A DNA stretch of 64,000 bases, from the NCBI RefSeq assembly GCF_000282495.1, contig NZ_AKJE01000032.1, positions 124,001 through 188,000 on the forward strand, in the 5' to 3' direction. Each line of letters opens with the position of its first letter. The first letter of the stretch is position 1. Below, piece after piece: positions 1-7,745 of the stretch. Under the pieces are notes generated by a model that had not been told where the DNA came from, made no database searches, and saw only the letters and a list, made by a program, of their open reading frames with translations. Source of the stretch: Pseudomonas sp. GM79. GTDB taxonomy: Bacteria > Pseudomonadota > Gammaproteobacteria > Pseudomonadales > Pseudomonadaceae. Both the position numbers and the translations under genes were made by a program.

Positions 1-1
1 G

Positions 2-277
2 CGTGTCGCCGAAACTTTGTCGATTGCTGAACAGGCTGGGCTGGCGCTGGCAGAAATAACCCGGGCGATGGAGCAGATCCATGAGCGTAATCTGGTGATT
101 GCCAGTGCCTCGGAGGAACAGGCGCAAGTGGCCCGCGAAGTGGATCGCAACCTGCTGAACATTCGCGATCTATCGCTGGAAAGCGCCGACGCCTCGACCC
201 GGACCAGCGCCACCAGCCAGGAGTTGTCGCGACTGGCGGCCGGCCTGCAAAACCTGGTGGTGCGTTTCAGGTTTTGA
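2..277 (+). CDS. methyl-accepting chemotaxis protein, C-terminal end (5' truncated by window)
   Basis: The frame is already open at base 2 and stops at 275-277, so only the last 91 codons are present. The sequence is a regular heptad-rich helix and contains ASASEEQAQVAREVDRNL, the signature of the helix after the hairpin tip of MCP cytoplasmic signalling domains, followed by an S/T-rich helix and a short VVRFRF end. In the cell it would form part of a receptor array signalling to CheA/CheW. The sensor part is outside the window, so the ligand cannot be inferred. Confidence 0.9.
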   Translation, partial: RVAETLSIAEQAGLALAEITRAMEQIHERNLVIASASEEQAQVAREVDRNLLNIRDLSLESADASTRTSATSQELSRLAAGLQNLVVRFRF

Positions 278-283
278 CCGGCC

Positions 284-1168
284 TCAGCAGCGGCTTTGTT
301 GCCACGCCGCCGCCAACCCGCTGCAGCAAATCACTGCGATCCCGACCACCGTGGTGAGGGTCGGCGTGTGAGAAAACAACAGCCAGCCCAGCAATCCGGC
401 AAAGACAATCTGGCAATAGCCGAACGGCGCCAGCAGCGCAGGGGCGGCATGGCGGAACGCCTGGGTCAGAAACAGGTGCGCCGTCATCCCGCAGGCGCCC
501 AGTGCAACCATCATCAATCCATGCCCAAGGCTTGGCACTTTCCAGAAAAACGGCACCAACGCACTCATCACCAAGGTGTTGCACAGGCCAGCAAAGAAGT
601 TACTGGTGGTCGGGCTGTCGATTTCACTGAGCTTGCGGGTGAGCAATTGATAGAAGCAGAAAAACAGTGCTGAGCAGAACGGCAGCAACACCGCAGGCGT
701 GAACAGATCACCGCCGGGATGGACGATGATCAATACGCCGACAAATCCGCAAATCACCGCGATCCATTGGCCGCGGGTGACCCGCTCACGCAGCAGTGGC
801 ACCGACAGCGCGGTGACCAGAACCGGTGCGAGAAAGTTGACCGCCGTGGCTTCGGCCAACGGGATGTACTGCAAACCGGTGGTGAAAAACAAACTGGTAC
901 CCAACAGGCACAACGCCCGCATCAACTGCAGCAATGGCCGCTTGGTGCGCAGGACACGCAACCCGGATTGCGGGAGAAAAATCCCGGCCATCAACAAGGT
1001 GTGAATCACGTAGCGAGCCCAGACCACCATAACGACCGGATAAAACCCGCAGAGGTATTTCGACAAGGCGTCATGGCTGGAAAACAGAAAGGTGGCGACC
1101 ACCACCAGCAGGATGCCTTTGAAAGGATGATTGACGCCGCAGAGCGGGGTGCTGATAGACGACGTCAA
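284..1168 (-). CDS. EamA/DMT-family transporter (10-TM metabolite exporter)
   Basis: This 294-residue protein has about ten hydrophobic segments and reads as two EamA repeats: the first from the ILLVVVATFLF segment to roughly residue 140, the second from roughly 160 to 290. Such proteins sit in the inner membrane and export amino acids, nucleosides or other small metabolites; the substrate cannot be read from sequence. No ATG lies near the N-terminus, so I use the TTG at 1168, which has AAGAG upstream and keeps the first TM segment. An IclR regulator lies just upstream on the same strand. A small palindrome (1208-1218) sits about 40 bp ahead of the start. Confidence 0.85.
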   Translation of the reverse strand: MTSSISTPLCGVNHPFKGILLVVVATFLFSSHDALSKYLCGFYPVVMVVWARYVIHTLLMAGIFLPQSGLRVLRTKRPLLQLMRALCLLGTSLFFTTGLQYIPLAEATAVNFLAPVLVTALSVPLLRERVTRGQWIAVICGFVGVLIIVHPGGDLFTPAVLLPFCSALFFCFYQLLTRKLSEIDSPTTSNFFAGLCNTLVMSALVPFFWKVPSLGHGLMMVALGACGMTAHLFLTQAFRHAAPALLAPFGYCQIVFAGLLGWLLFSHTPTLTTVVGIAVICCSGLAAAWQQSRC

Positions 1169-1207
1169 GGCGAGGTTCTCTTCTGGCGGGATAATTCCAA
1201 CAATTTA

Positions 1208-1218
1208 GAACCCGGTTC
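1208..1218. promoter_or_regulatory. small palindrome upstream of the EamA gene, possible operator
   Basis: GAACC-C-GGTTC is a perfect palindrome 40 bp upstream of the exporter start. Its position would suit an operator for the neighbouring IclR regulator, but a palindrome this short occurs by chance fairly often. Confidence 0.25.
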
Positions 1219-1248
1219 CAGATTCTTATAGTTGCAGCGTCTGAAAGT

Positions 1249-1271
1249 GTGCGAACAGCGCACGGTTTTTT
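1249..1271 (+). terminator. terminator-like hairpin pointing right
   Basis: GTGCG and CGCAC pair around a 5-base loop, followed by GG and six T on the plus strand. No plus-strand gene ends here: both neighbours are on the minus strand. It could stop antisense read-through into the IclR gene or be accidental. Confidence 0.35.
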
Positions 1272-1303
1272 ATCGACTTCCGGATCGATGGGGGCAAGCG
1301 CTA

Positions 1304-2080
1304 TCAGCTAAAGAGCTCCGACGCCTGACTCGCTGCCGACAGTTCTTGGGCGAACGCCAACAACGTCGGTGCCAATTCATGCAGTCGCGCTCCCGGCATC
1401 CGCGCGCTCGGCCCGGCAATGCTGAGCACGCCGATCACTCGCCCCTGCAGTGGATGACGGATAACCGCAGCAATCGCCGACGTGCCTACCGCCGAACTTT
1501 CCTCGACCCAGGCATAGCCCTGCTCCCGCGCCAGGCGCAGCCGCTCCAGCAGTTCGATGTTGGAGCGTGGCGCATTGGGCCCAAGGCCCTCGGGCTTCTC
1601 GATGGCCTGGCGCTCAACCAGCGACAACGCTTCGGCATCGCTCATGCTGGCCAGCCACGCATGCCCGGAAGCGGTATAGAACAGCGGCGCATCGCGCCCC
1701 ATGTCCGGGTCGTAACGCAGGCCGGAACGGGCGCCCTGGGATTTGGCGATCCAGGTCTGGCGCTCGCCTTCGATCACCCCCAGACGCACCAGCTCGCCGG
1801 TCTCCCGGGCCAGCCGATCCAGCACTGGCTGGACAATGTCCGCACCACTGCCGGACAAGTAACGAAAGCCCATGGCGACCAGTTTGGTCGATAAGTGATA
1901 GCGCAGGTTTTGCGGATTCTGCCGCACATACCCCAGACGAATCAGTTCGGCGAGCAGACGGTGGGTCGCGCTCTTGGGAATGTCCAGTTGCTCGGCCAGG
2001 GTCTGCATCGGCAAACCTTGAGGTTCACCGGTAAGGCTTTCCAGCACGCTGAAAACACGTTCGATCTGACTGCCTGCCAT
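1304..2080 (-). CDS. IclR-family transcriptional regulator
   Basis: The 258-residue protein opens with a winged helix-turn-helix (SQIERVFSVLESL ... IPKSATHRLLAELIRLGYV, about residues 4-60), then an IclR effector-binding domain with the family patterns around AWVEESSAVGTSAIAAVIR and VIGVLSIAGPS. The ATG at 2080 starts exactly at the HTH; a TTG four codons earlier is possible but not needed. IclR proteins bind aromatic or sugar-acid ligands and usually act on neighbouring catabolic or transport genes, so the EamA gene downstream is the natural candidate target. Confidence 0.88.
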   Translation of the reverse strand: MAGSQIERVFSVLESLTGEPQGLPMQTLAEQLDIPKSATHRLLAELIRLGYVRQNPQNLRYHLSTKLVAMGFRYLSGSGADIVQPVLDRLARETGELVRLGVIEGERQTWIAKSQGARSGLRYDPDMGRDAPLFYTASGHAWLASMSDAEALSLVERQAIEKPEGLGPNAPRSNIELLERLRLAREQGYAWVEESSAVGTSAIAAVIRHPLQGRVIGVLSIAGPSARMPGARLHELAPTLLAFAQELSAASQASELFS

Positions 2081-2324
2081 GGGGGATTCCAAAACGAAAT
2101 TTGACTGATTCTAAAAGACAACTCGAAGGAAGCAAAATCTGGAACCTGTCCGGCAGCAGCCTTGACCGAACCTGCAGTACCCGTCCGTCCATGAAACCGC
2201 TAATGTCGCCACTTACCAGAACCCTTGTCGCCAAGGGCTGTCAGACGACCGGACTGGCGCCATACCTACTCACCGGCAACACTCATCACCATGCGCCTTC
2301 ATCAGGTAAAAAAGAGGATCCCCC

Positions 2325-3218
2325 ATGCTTTGGAAAAAAGGCCGACGCAGCGACAACGTGGTCGATGCCCGTGGCGATGATGTCGGTGGTGGGGGCGGTG
2401 GAATGCGTTTTGGTGGAGGCAAGGGCCTGAGCCTGACGGCGATCCTGTTGATCGTCGGGATCGGCTGGATCACCGGCCAGGACCCGCTGCAGATCCTCGG
2501 CCAACTGACCGGGCAAATGAGTGAGCAGTCAGCCCCGGCCCCCACCCAAACACGCAAGGCGCCACCGGCCAATGATGAAGGGGCCGAATTCGTGCGCTCG
2601 ATCCTCGGCGATACCGAAGACACCTGGCGCCAGATTTTCCAGCAGGCCGATCGGCAATATAAAGACCCGACCCTGGTGCTGTTCAGCAACCGCGTCAACT
2701 CGGCCTGCGGCCTGGCGACTTCAGCAACCGGTCCCTTCTATTGCCCGGCTGACCAGAAGGTCTACCTCGATATGAGTTTCTTTCAGGAGATGTCCCAACG
2801 CTTTTCCGCCGCCGGCGACTTCGCCCAGGCCTACGTGATCGCTCACGAAGTCGGACACCACGTGCAGACCCTGCTCGGCGTTTCAGCGAAGATTCAGACC
2901 GCTCGCCAACAGGGCCGGCAGATGGAAGGCGACAATGGTTTGCTGGTGCGCCAGGAACTGCAGGCCGATTGTCTGGCCGGCGTCTGGGCCAACAATGCGC
3001 AAAAACGTCTGAACTGGCTGGAACCCGGTGACATCGAAGAAGCCTTGAACGCCGCCAACGCCATCGGCGACGATCGCTTGCAACAGCAAGGTCAGGGCCG
3101 CGTGGTGCCGGATTCCTTCACCCACGGCACTTCGGCCCAGCGAGTGCGCTGGTTCAAGGCCGGATTCGCACAGGGCCAGGTGAGCCAGTGCGACACCTTT
3201 GCCGCGAAGAATCTGTGA
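2325..3218 (+). CDS. neutral zinc metallopeptidase, YpfJ family
   Basis: The 297-residue protein has a glycine-rich N-terminal segment (GGGGGGMRFGGGKG), one TM helix at about 36-52, and a C-terminal metallopeptidase domain with the zinc motif HEVGH in YVIAHEVGHHVQTLLG. This matches the Zn_peptidase (PF04228) family whose E. coli member is YpfJ; substrates are unknown. The start is well supported by AAAGAGGA six bases upstream of ATG 2325. Its TGA overlaps the ATG of the next gene (TGATG), so the two are probably translated together. Confidence 0.9.
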   Translation: MLWKKGRRSDNVVDARGDDVGGGGGGMRFGGGKGLSLTAILLIVGIGWITGQDPLQILGQLTGQMSEQSAPAPTQTRKAPPANDEGAEFVRSILGDTEDTWRQIFQQADRQYKDPTLVLFSNRVNSACGLATSATGPFYCPADQKVYLDMSFFQEMSQRFSAAGDFAQAYVIAHEVGHHVQTLLGVSAKIQTARQQGRQMEGDNGLLVRQELQADCLAGVWANNAQKRLNWLEPGDIEEALNAANAIGDDRLQQQGQGRVVPDSFTHGTSAQRVRWFKAGFAQGQVSQCDTFAAKNL

Positions 3219-4177
3219 TGCGTAAGTGGCTGCTGGTTCTGTTAATCACCTGCGCAAGCACCCAGGCTGCCGAGCAAGGGGTCAAGGCGATCAGTTCCGG
3301 GCGCTTGCTGTTGAGCGCCGGGGAAATCGCGGTGAGCATGGGCCCGACACCGGAAAAAATCGAACGTGTGGTGATCATCGTCCATGGTCGATTACGCGAT
3401 GCTGAAACCTATCGCCAAAGCGCCGAACGCGCTGCCGAGCAGGCCGGGCAAAGCGCGAACACCTTGGTACTCGCCCCGCAGTTTCTCAACGAAACCGACG
3501 TCGCGAGCCATCCGGTGCCTGACAGTGTTTTACGCTGGCAAGGCAATGACTGGATGGCCGGCGGTTTATCCACCGCGCCGTTTACGCTGAGCGCCTATGC
3601 GGCGCTCGACGAAATCATCGCGCGACTGGGTGATCGGCGACAGTTTCCGGACGTGAAGCAAATCGTCATCGCCGGTCACTCCGGCGGCGCTCAGGTGGTT
3701 CAACGTTATGCCTTGCTGAGCCACCCTCAGCCAGCCCTCGACGCGGAGGGCGTGAAAGTGCGCTATGTGATCGCCAATCCTTCGTCGTATGCCTACTTCA
3801 ATGAGCAACGGCCGGTGGCGTTCAGTCACGCGAAATGTCCGAATTTCAATCGCTGGAAATACGGGCTGGCGGATCTGCCCGCCTATGCCGATGGGCAGAC
3901 ACCTGCGCAACTCGAAGAAAACTACATCAAACGTGACATCGTTTATTTACTCGGGCAGCAGGACATCGACCCGAATCATCCGGCGCTGGATAAAAGTTGC
4001 GAGGCCAAAGCCCAGGGTGCTTCTCGATTGATTCGTGGGCGCAACTATTTCAATTATCTGAAACGGCGCCATCCGCAAGGGTTGAGTCAGCAACTGATCG
4101 AAGTGCCTGGGGTCGGGCACAATGGGGACGGGATGTTTACCTCGCCTGAGGGGCAGAAGGTGTTGTTCGGGCAGTGA
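3218..4177 (+). CDS. exported alpha/beta-hydrolase-fold protein
   Basis: The start at 3218 overlaps the stop of the metallopeptidase gene and gives a clean signal peptide (MRKWLLVLLITCASTQAAEQ). The 319-residue product contains VVIIVHGRLRDAETY, an oxyanion-type HG motif, and IVIAGHSGGAQVVQ, a GHSGG nucleophile elbow with the presumed catalytic serine; GVGHNGDGMF near the end may supply the histidine. This is a serine hydrolase acting outside the cytoplasm. I cannot name the substrate. A REPIN follows 25 bp after the stop. Confidence 0.8.
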   Translation: MRKWLLVLLITCASTQAAEQGVKAISSGRLLLSAGEIAVSMGPTPEKIERVVIIVHGRLRDAETYRQSAERAAEQAGQSANTLVLAPQFLNETDVASHPVPDSVLRWQGNDWMAGGLSTAPFTLSAYAALDEIIARLGDRRQFPDVKQIVIAGHSGGAQVVQRYALLSHPQPALDAEGVKVRYVIANPSSYAYFNEQRPVAFSHAKCPNFNRWKYGLADLPAYADGQTPAQLEENYIKRDIVYLLGQQDIDPNHPALDKSCEAKAQGASRLIRGRNYFNYLKRRHPQGLSQQLIEVPGVGHNGDGMFTSPEGQKVLFGQ

Positions 4178-4202
4178 GGGTTGTGGTGCCGGCAAGTGCC
4201 CC

Positions 4203-4293
4203 TTCGCGAGCAAGCCCGCTCCCACATTTGATCGGTGTGAACACAGATTTTGTGTACACCAAAATCTACTGTGGGAGCGGGCTTGCTCGCGAA
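4203..4293. repeat. REPIN, TTCGCG-first type, GTGTTCAC-like spacer
   Basis: Arms at 4203-4225 and 4271-4293 are perfect 23-bp inverted copies of the REP. The 45-bp spacer contains GATC and GTGTGAACACAG. It lies between the convergent hydrolase and HAD genes and could act as a bidirectional terminator or mRNA end stabiliser. Confidence 0.95.
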
Positions 4294-4318
4294 AGCGGTT
4301 AACCCGACAACATATCCC

Positions 4319-4912
4319 TCAAGCCGACAGCAATTGCCGCAACTCGACGCAATCGCGCGCGTGCCAATCCGCCAATTCCGGCCACGGATTATCCGGCAGA
4401 TTCACCAGCACCGTCCGCGTTCCCGCCGCCCGGCCGCAATCCAGATCAAAGCGGTAATCACCAACCATCACCATTTCGCTCGCCGGCACCTTCCAGGCTT
4501 CGGCCAGTTTCAGCAACCCACCAGGATGCGGCTTGGGCGGTGCTTCATCGCGGCCCAGTACATCCTCTTCCGCAAAGCAGTCGGCCAGGCCGATAGCCTC
4601 TAGCGTGACATGCGCCAGCTCACGAGCATTGCGCGTGAGAATGCCCAGGCGATAACCGCGCCCGGCCAACTCACGCACCAGTTCCACCGCGCCCGGCGCC
4701 GGTTTCGAACCCAGCGCCAGATCCCGCTCGTGCTCCAGCAGCCACGCGTGTTTGGCCGCGGCTTCATCGGCCGGCAGCGCAGCGAGGTGGGTCAGGATGT
4801 CGTGTTCGGCGGGAATCGCCAACGCCACGCGAATCGCCGCGAAGTCATGCACCGCCACCGTCAGGGTGCCGTCCATGTCGAACACCCAGTGCCGCACCTC
4901 GGCCAGGCTCAC
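4319..4912 (-). CDS. HAD-superfamily phosphatase, subfamily IA
   Basis: The 197-residue protein shows the HAD motifs in order: VFDMDGTL (nucleophile Asp, near residue 12), GILTRN (motif II), KPHP (motif III Lys) and VMVGDYRFDLDCGRAAG (motif IV acids). It resembles phosphoglycolate-phosphatase-type enzymes, but the substrate is not certain. No ATG is available in frame. The GTG at 4912 overlaps the tesB stop (GTGA), which indicates translational coupling to tesB, so I prefer it to longer readings. Confidence 0.85.
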   Translation of the reverse strand: MSLAEVRHWVFDMDGTLTVAVHDFAAIRVALAIPAEHDILTHLAALPADEAAAKHAWLLEHERDLALGSKPAPGAVELVRELAGRGYRLGILTRNARELAHVTLEAIGLADCFAEEDVLGRDEAPPKPHPGGLLKLAEAWKVPASEMVMVGDYRFDLDCGRAAGTRTVLVNLPDNPWPELADWHARDCVELRQLLSA

Positions 4913-5778
4913 GCCCAATCCTTGCGATGACGAATCAAGCCTTCCTGAGTGACCGAAGCCACCAGTTGCCCGGCACGGTTGAACACGCTGCCACGGGAGA
5001 ATCCGCGCGAATTGCCGGCCCACGGGCTGTCCATGGCGTACAGCAACCAGTCATCGGCGCGCAGGTCGGCATGGAACCACAAGGCGTGATCGAGGCTGGC
5101 GACCTGCATGTCTTTCTGCCAGACCGATTTGCCGTGGGGCAACATCGAGGTGGTCAGCAGACCGAAGTCCGACGCGTAGGCCAGCAGGTATTTGTGCAGC
5201 GCCGGGGTGTCAGCCAACGCACCGTCGGCACGGAACCAGACGTATTTGATGGGATCGGCAGGCTGCGGGTTGTAGGGGTCTTTTTCGGTCACCGGCCGGA
5301 CTTCGATCGGTTTCGGGCACAGCAGTTTTTCGCGCATGTGTTCAGGGATCAGGTGCGCGCGCTGTTGGGTGAGTTCCAGCTCCGACGGCAAGTTTTCCGG
5401 GCCGACTACTTGCGGCATCTCAGTCTGGTGCTGGAAGCCTTCTTCGTCGTACTGGAACGAGGCACTGCAGGTAAAAATCGGATGGCCCTTCTGGATCGCC
5501 GTCACCCGGCGCGTGCTGAAACTGCCGCCATCGCGCACCCGATCGACCTGATACACCACCGGCAATTTGGCATCGCCCGGACGCAGGAAATAACCGTGCA
5601 TCGAATGCACATGGCGCGCCGGCTCGACTGTCTGACTGGCCGCCGACAGGGACTGGCCGAGTACCTGACCGCCGAACAACTGACGAAACCCCAGGTCCTG
5701 GCTGCGACCACGGAACAGGTTTTCTTCAATCGGTTCCAGGGTCAGCAGGTCTACCAGATCTTCCAACACTTGGCTCAT
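4909..5778 (-). CDS. tesB: acyl-CoA thioesterase II
   Basis: At 289 residues this matches TesB, a double hot-dog thioesterase that hydrolyses medium- to long-chain acyl-CoA to free acid and CoA in the cytoplasm. Family patterns are visible: ENLFRGRSQDLGFRQLFGGQ near the N-terminus, HSMHGYFLRPGD, and in the second fold SLDHALWFHADLRADDWLLY with AGNSRGFSRGSVF near the end. GAGGAGAG sits seven bases before ATG 5778. It is the first gene of a pair with the HAD phosphatase. Confidence 0.93.
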   Translation of the reverse strand: MSQVLEDLVDLLTLEPIEENLFRGRSQDLGFRQLFGGQVLGQSLSAASQTVEPARHVHSMHGYFLRPGDAKLPVVYQVDRVRDGGSFSTRRVTAIQKGHPIFTCSASFQYDEEGFQHQTEMPQVVGPENLPSELELTQQRAHLIPEHMREKLLCPKPIEVRPVTEKDPYNPQPADPIKYVWFRADGALADTPALHKYLLAYASDFGLLTTSMLPHGKSVWQKDMQVASLDHALWFHADLRADDWLLYAMDSPWAGNSRGFSRGSVFNRAGQLVASVTQEGLIRHRKDWA

Positions 5779-5883
5779 TCAGACTCTCCTCACACAACGC
5801 AATGCCGCGCAGTCTTGGCTGCGGCGGTCGATTCAGTTTATGGCCGGTTCAACATGAGGGCCATTGTAAACGTCCGCGCCTGC

Positions 5884-6453
5884 TTATCCATGCAAGGTTT
5901 GCAGCCATTGCTCACGGGTGATGCGGTACAACACATGCGGGCGCAGCGGATGATCGGCTGCAAGCCGCGGGTGCTCGAAGTCATCGGCGGGGGCATGGTG
6001 CATGCCGATTGCTTGCATGACTTTCTCGGATGGCAAATTGGTCTTTGTGGTGAATGCGACGACCTCTTGCAGCGCCAACCGATCAAACCCGCAGCGCAGA
6101 GCGGTCCACGCCGCTTCACCGGCATAGCCCAGGCCCCAGTGCTCGCGCGCCAGGCGCCAGCCGATTTCAGTGGCCGGCGTAAATGGCGCATCAAAGCCGA
6201 CCACACCCAGCCCGGTAAACCCGATGAACGCCCCGGTGTCCTTGCGCTCCAGTGCCCAGAGACCGAAACCATGCTCGGCAAAATGCCCGCGAATCCGCCC
6301 GATCAACGAGGCACTTTCCAGTCGACTCAAGGGTGCCGGAAAATAACGCATCACCTGTGGATCGGCACACATCGCCGCAAACGCCTGTAAATCCTCATCA
6401 CGCCACTGCCGTAACAACAGTCGTGCGCTTTCGAGTTCCAGTATCGGCTCCAT
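5884..6453 (-). CDS. GNAT-family N-acetyltransferase (RimJ/RimL-like)
   Basis: The 189-residue protein begins LELESARLLLRQWRDEDLQAF and carries EIGWRLAREHWGLGYAGEAA, the acetyl-CoA-binding motif A of the RimJ/RimL-like branch (Acetyltransf_3). The ATG at 6453 is chosen because GGGAGGAGG lies six bases upstream; a longer frame upstream has no such site. The acceptor (ribosomal protein, antibiotic or small molecule) is unknown. It is divergent from the deacetylase-like gene. Confidence 0.88.
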   Translation of the reverse strand: MEPILELESARLLLRQWRDEDLQAFAAMCADPQVMRYFPAPLSRLESASLIGRIRGHFAEHGFGLWALERKDTGAFIGFTGLGVVGFDAPFTPATEIGWRLAREHWGLGYAGEAAWTALRCGFDRLALQEVVAFTTKTNLPSEKVMQAIGMHHAPADDFEHPRLAADHPLRPHVLYRITREQWLQTLHG

Positions 6454-6543
6454 CGTGCCTCCTCCCCCGTTTCCATGCCGCAAGTCTACATCGCTGGTAG
6501 GATCGTTCACTCATTCCTACATGCCTTCCTGTATAAATCTGCC

Positions 6544-7464
6544 ATGCCCCTGCCACTGATCTACCACGAAGACTACAGCCCCGAGTTCCCGGCGGATCAC
6601 CGCTTCCCCATGGACAAGTTTCGCCTGCTGCGCGATCACCTGGTGGACAGTGGGCTGACCCGCGACACCGATTTGCTGCGCCCGGACCTCTGCCCGCCAG
6701 AGATTCTCGCCCTCGCCCATGACCCTGCGTATATCGAACGCTACATGGGCGGCGAATTGTCCCGCGAAGATCAACGACGCCTCGGCTTGCCCTGGAGCGA
6801 AGCGCTGGCCCGGCGCACGGTGCGAGCGGTCGGCGGTTCGCTGCTGGCGGCCGAACAGGCACTGGAGCATGGTTTGGCTTGTCACTTGGCCGGCGGCACC
6901 CACCACGCGCATTACGATCATCCCGCCGGGTTTTGCATCTTCAATGACCTGGCGGTGATCAGCCATTACCTGCTGGAAAGTGGCCGAGTGAATCGGGTGC
7001 TGATCTTCGACTGCGATGTGCATCAGGGTGACGGGACTGCACGAATCCTGCACAACACCCCTGAGGCGATAACCGTTTCCCTGCACTGCGAAAAGAATTT
7101 TCCTGCACGCAAAGCCGAAAGTGATTGGGACATTCCGTTGCCGATGGGCATGGGCGATGCCGATTACCTGAAAGTGGTGGACGACGCACTCAACTATTTG
7201 CTGCCGCTCTACCAACCGGACCTGGTGCTGTACGACGCCGGCGTCGATGTGCATAAGGACGACGCCCTGGGTTATCTGAAGCTGACAGACGAAGGCGTCG
7301 CCGCTCGCGATGAAAGCGTGATGCGTCATTGCCTGGGCCGGGATATTCCGGTGGTCGGCGTGATCGGCGGTGGTTACAGCAAAGACCGCAAGGCCCTGGC
7401 ACGCCGTCATGGAATCCTCCATCACAGCGCCCAACGGGTCTGGCAGTCATCAGGTTGTCACTGA
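6544..7464 (+). CDS. histone deacetylase-fold amidohydrolase
   Basis: The 306-residue protein shows the zinc-dependent deacetylase signature: GGTHHAHYDHPAGFCIFNDL (paired His and Phe) and IFDCDVHQGDGTARI (Asp-x-His zinc ligands), then DAGVDVHKDDALG and GGGYSKD. Bacteria have no histones of this type; relatives deacetylate acetylated lysines, polyamines or other amides, so the substrate is open. ATG 6544 is the start closest to the conserved PLIYHEDYSPEF. It is transcribed away from the acetyltransferase gene, a suggestive but unproven pairing. Confidence 0.87.
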   Translation: MPLPLIYHEDYSPEFPADHRFPMDKFRLLRDHLVDSGLTRDTDLLRPDLCPPEILALAHDPAYIERYMGGELSREDQRRLGLPWSEALARRTVRAVGGSLLAAEQALEHGLACHLAGGTHHAHYDHPAGFCIFNDLAVISHYLLESGRVNRVLIFDCDVHQGDGTARILHNTPEAITVSLHCEKNFPARKAESDWDIPLPMGMGDADYLKVVDDALNYLLPLYQPDLVLYDAGVDVHKDDALGYLKLTDEGVAARDESVMRHCLGRDIPVVGVIGGGYSKDRKALARRHGILHHSAQRVWQSSGCH

Positions 7465-7475
7465 GTTATGGATCT

Positions 7476-7510
7476 TTACCCACAATGCCTGTGGAACCGC
7501 CTGTGGATAA
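7476..7510. promoter_or_regulatory. cluster of DnaA-box-like 9-mers
   Basis: TGTGGATAA at 7502-7510 is a perfect complement of the DnaA box TTATCCACA. TTACCCACA at 7476-7484 differs by one base and TGTGGAACC at 7490-7498 by two. Two more perfect boxes lie inside the next gene (8143-8151, 8582-8590). Possible DnaA binding or titration region; chance is not excluded. Confidence 0.35.
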
Positions 7511-7601
7511 CCTGAGTGAAAGGGTCTGCAGGCCATGCGGGGTGTAGGCTACAGAACGGTGGTTGTTTTTTAACCACCTTTGAAAACACCGAAGATCAAA
7601 T

Positions 7602-7689
7602 GTGGGAGCGGGCTTGCTCGCGAAGGCGATTTAACAATCCACATTGATGTCGACTGACCCACCGCTTTCGCGAGCAAGCCCGCTCCCAC
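7602..7689. repeat. REPIN, GTGGG-first type
   Basis: Arms at 7602-7624 and 7667-7689 are perfect inverted REP copies in the opposite order from the 4203 element. The spacer contains ACATTGATGTCGACTGAC, shared in variant form with the other GTGGG-first copies. Confidence 0.95.
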
Positions 7690-7745
7690 ATTGATCGGGG
7701 CTGATAGAATGCCCGGCTTCATTCCGCCAAACCGCAGCGCATTCC

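Noticed and set aside
296..1231. Long plus-strand frames opposite the EamA gene
   Set aside because: They are rich in Gln, Arg and His with no domain, the usual shadow of a G/C-rich coding strand; the minus-strand frame has clear TM helices.
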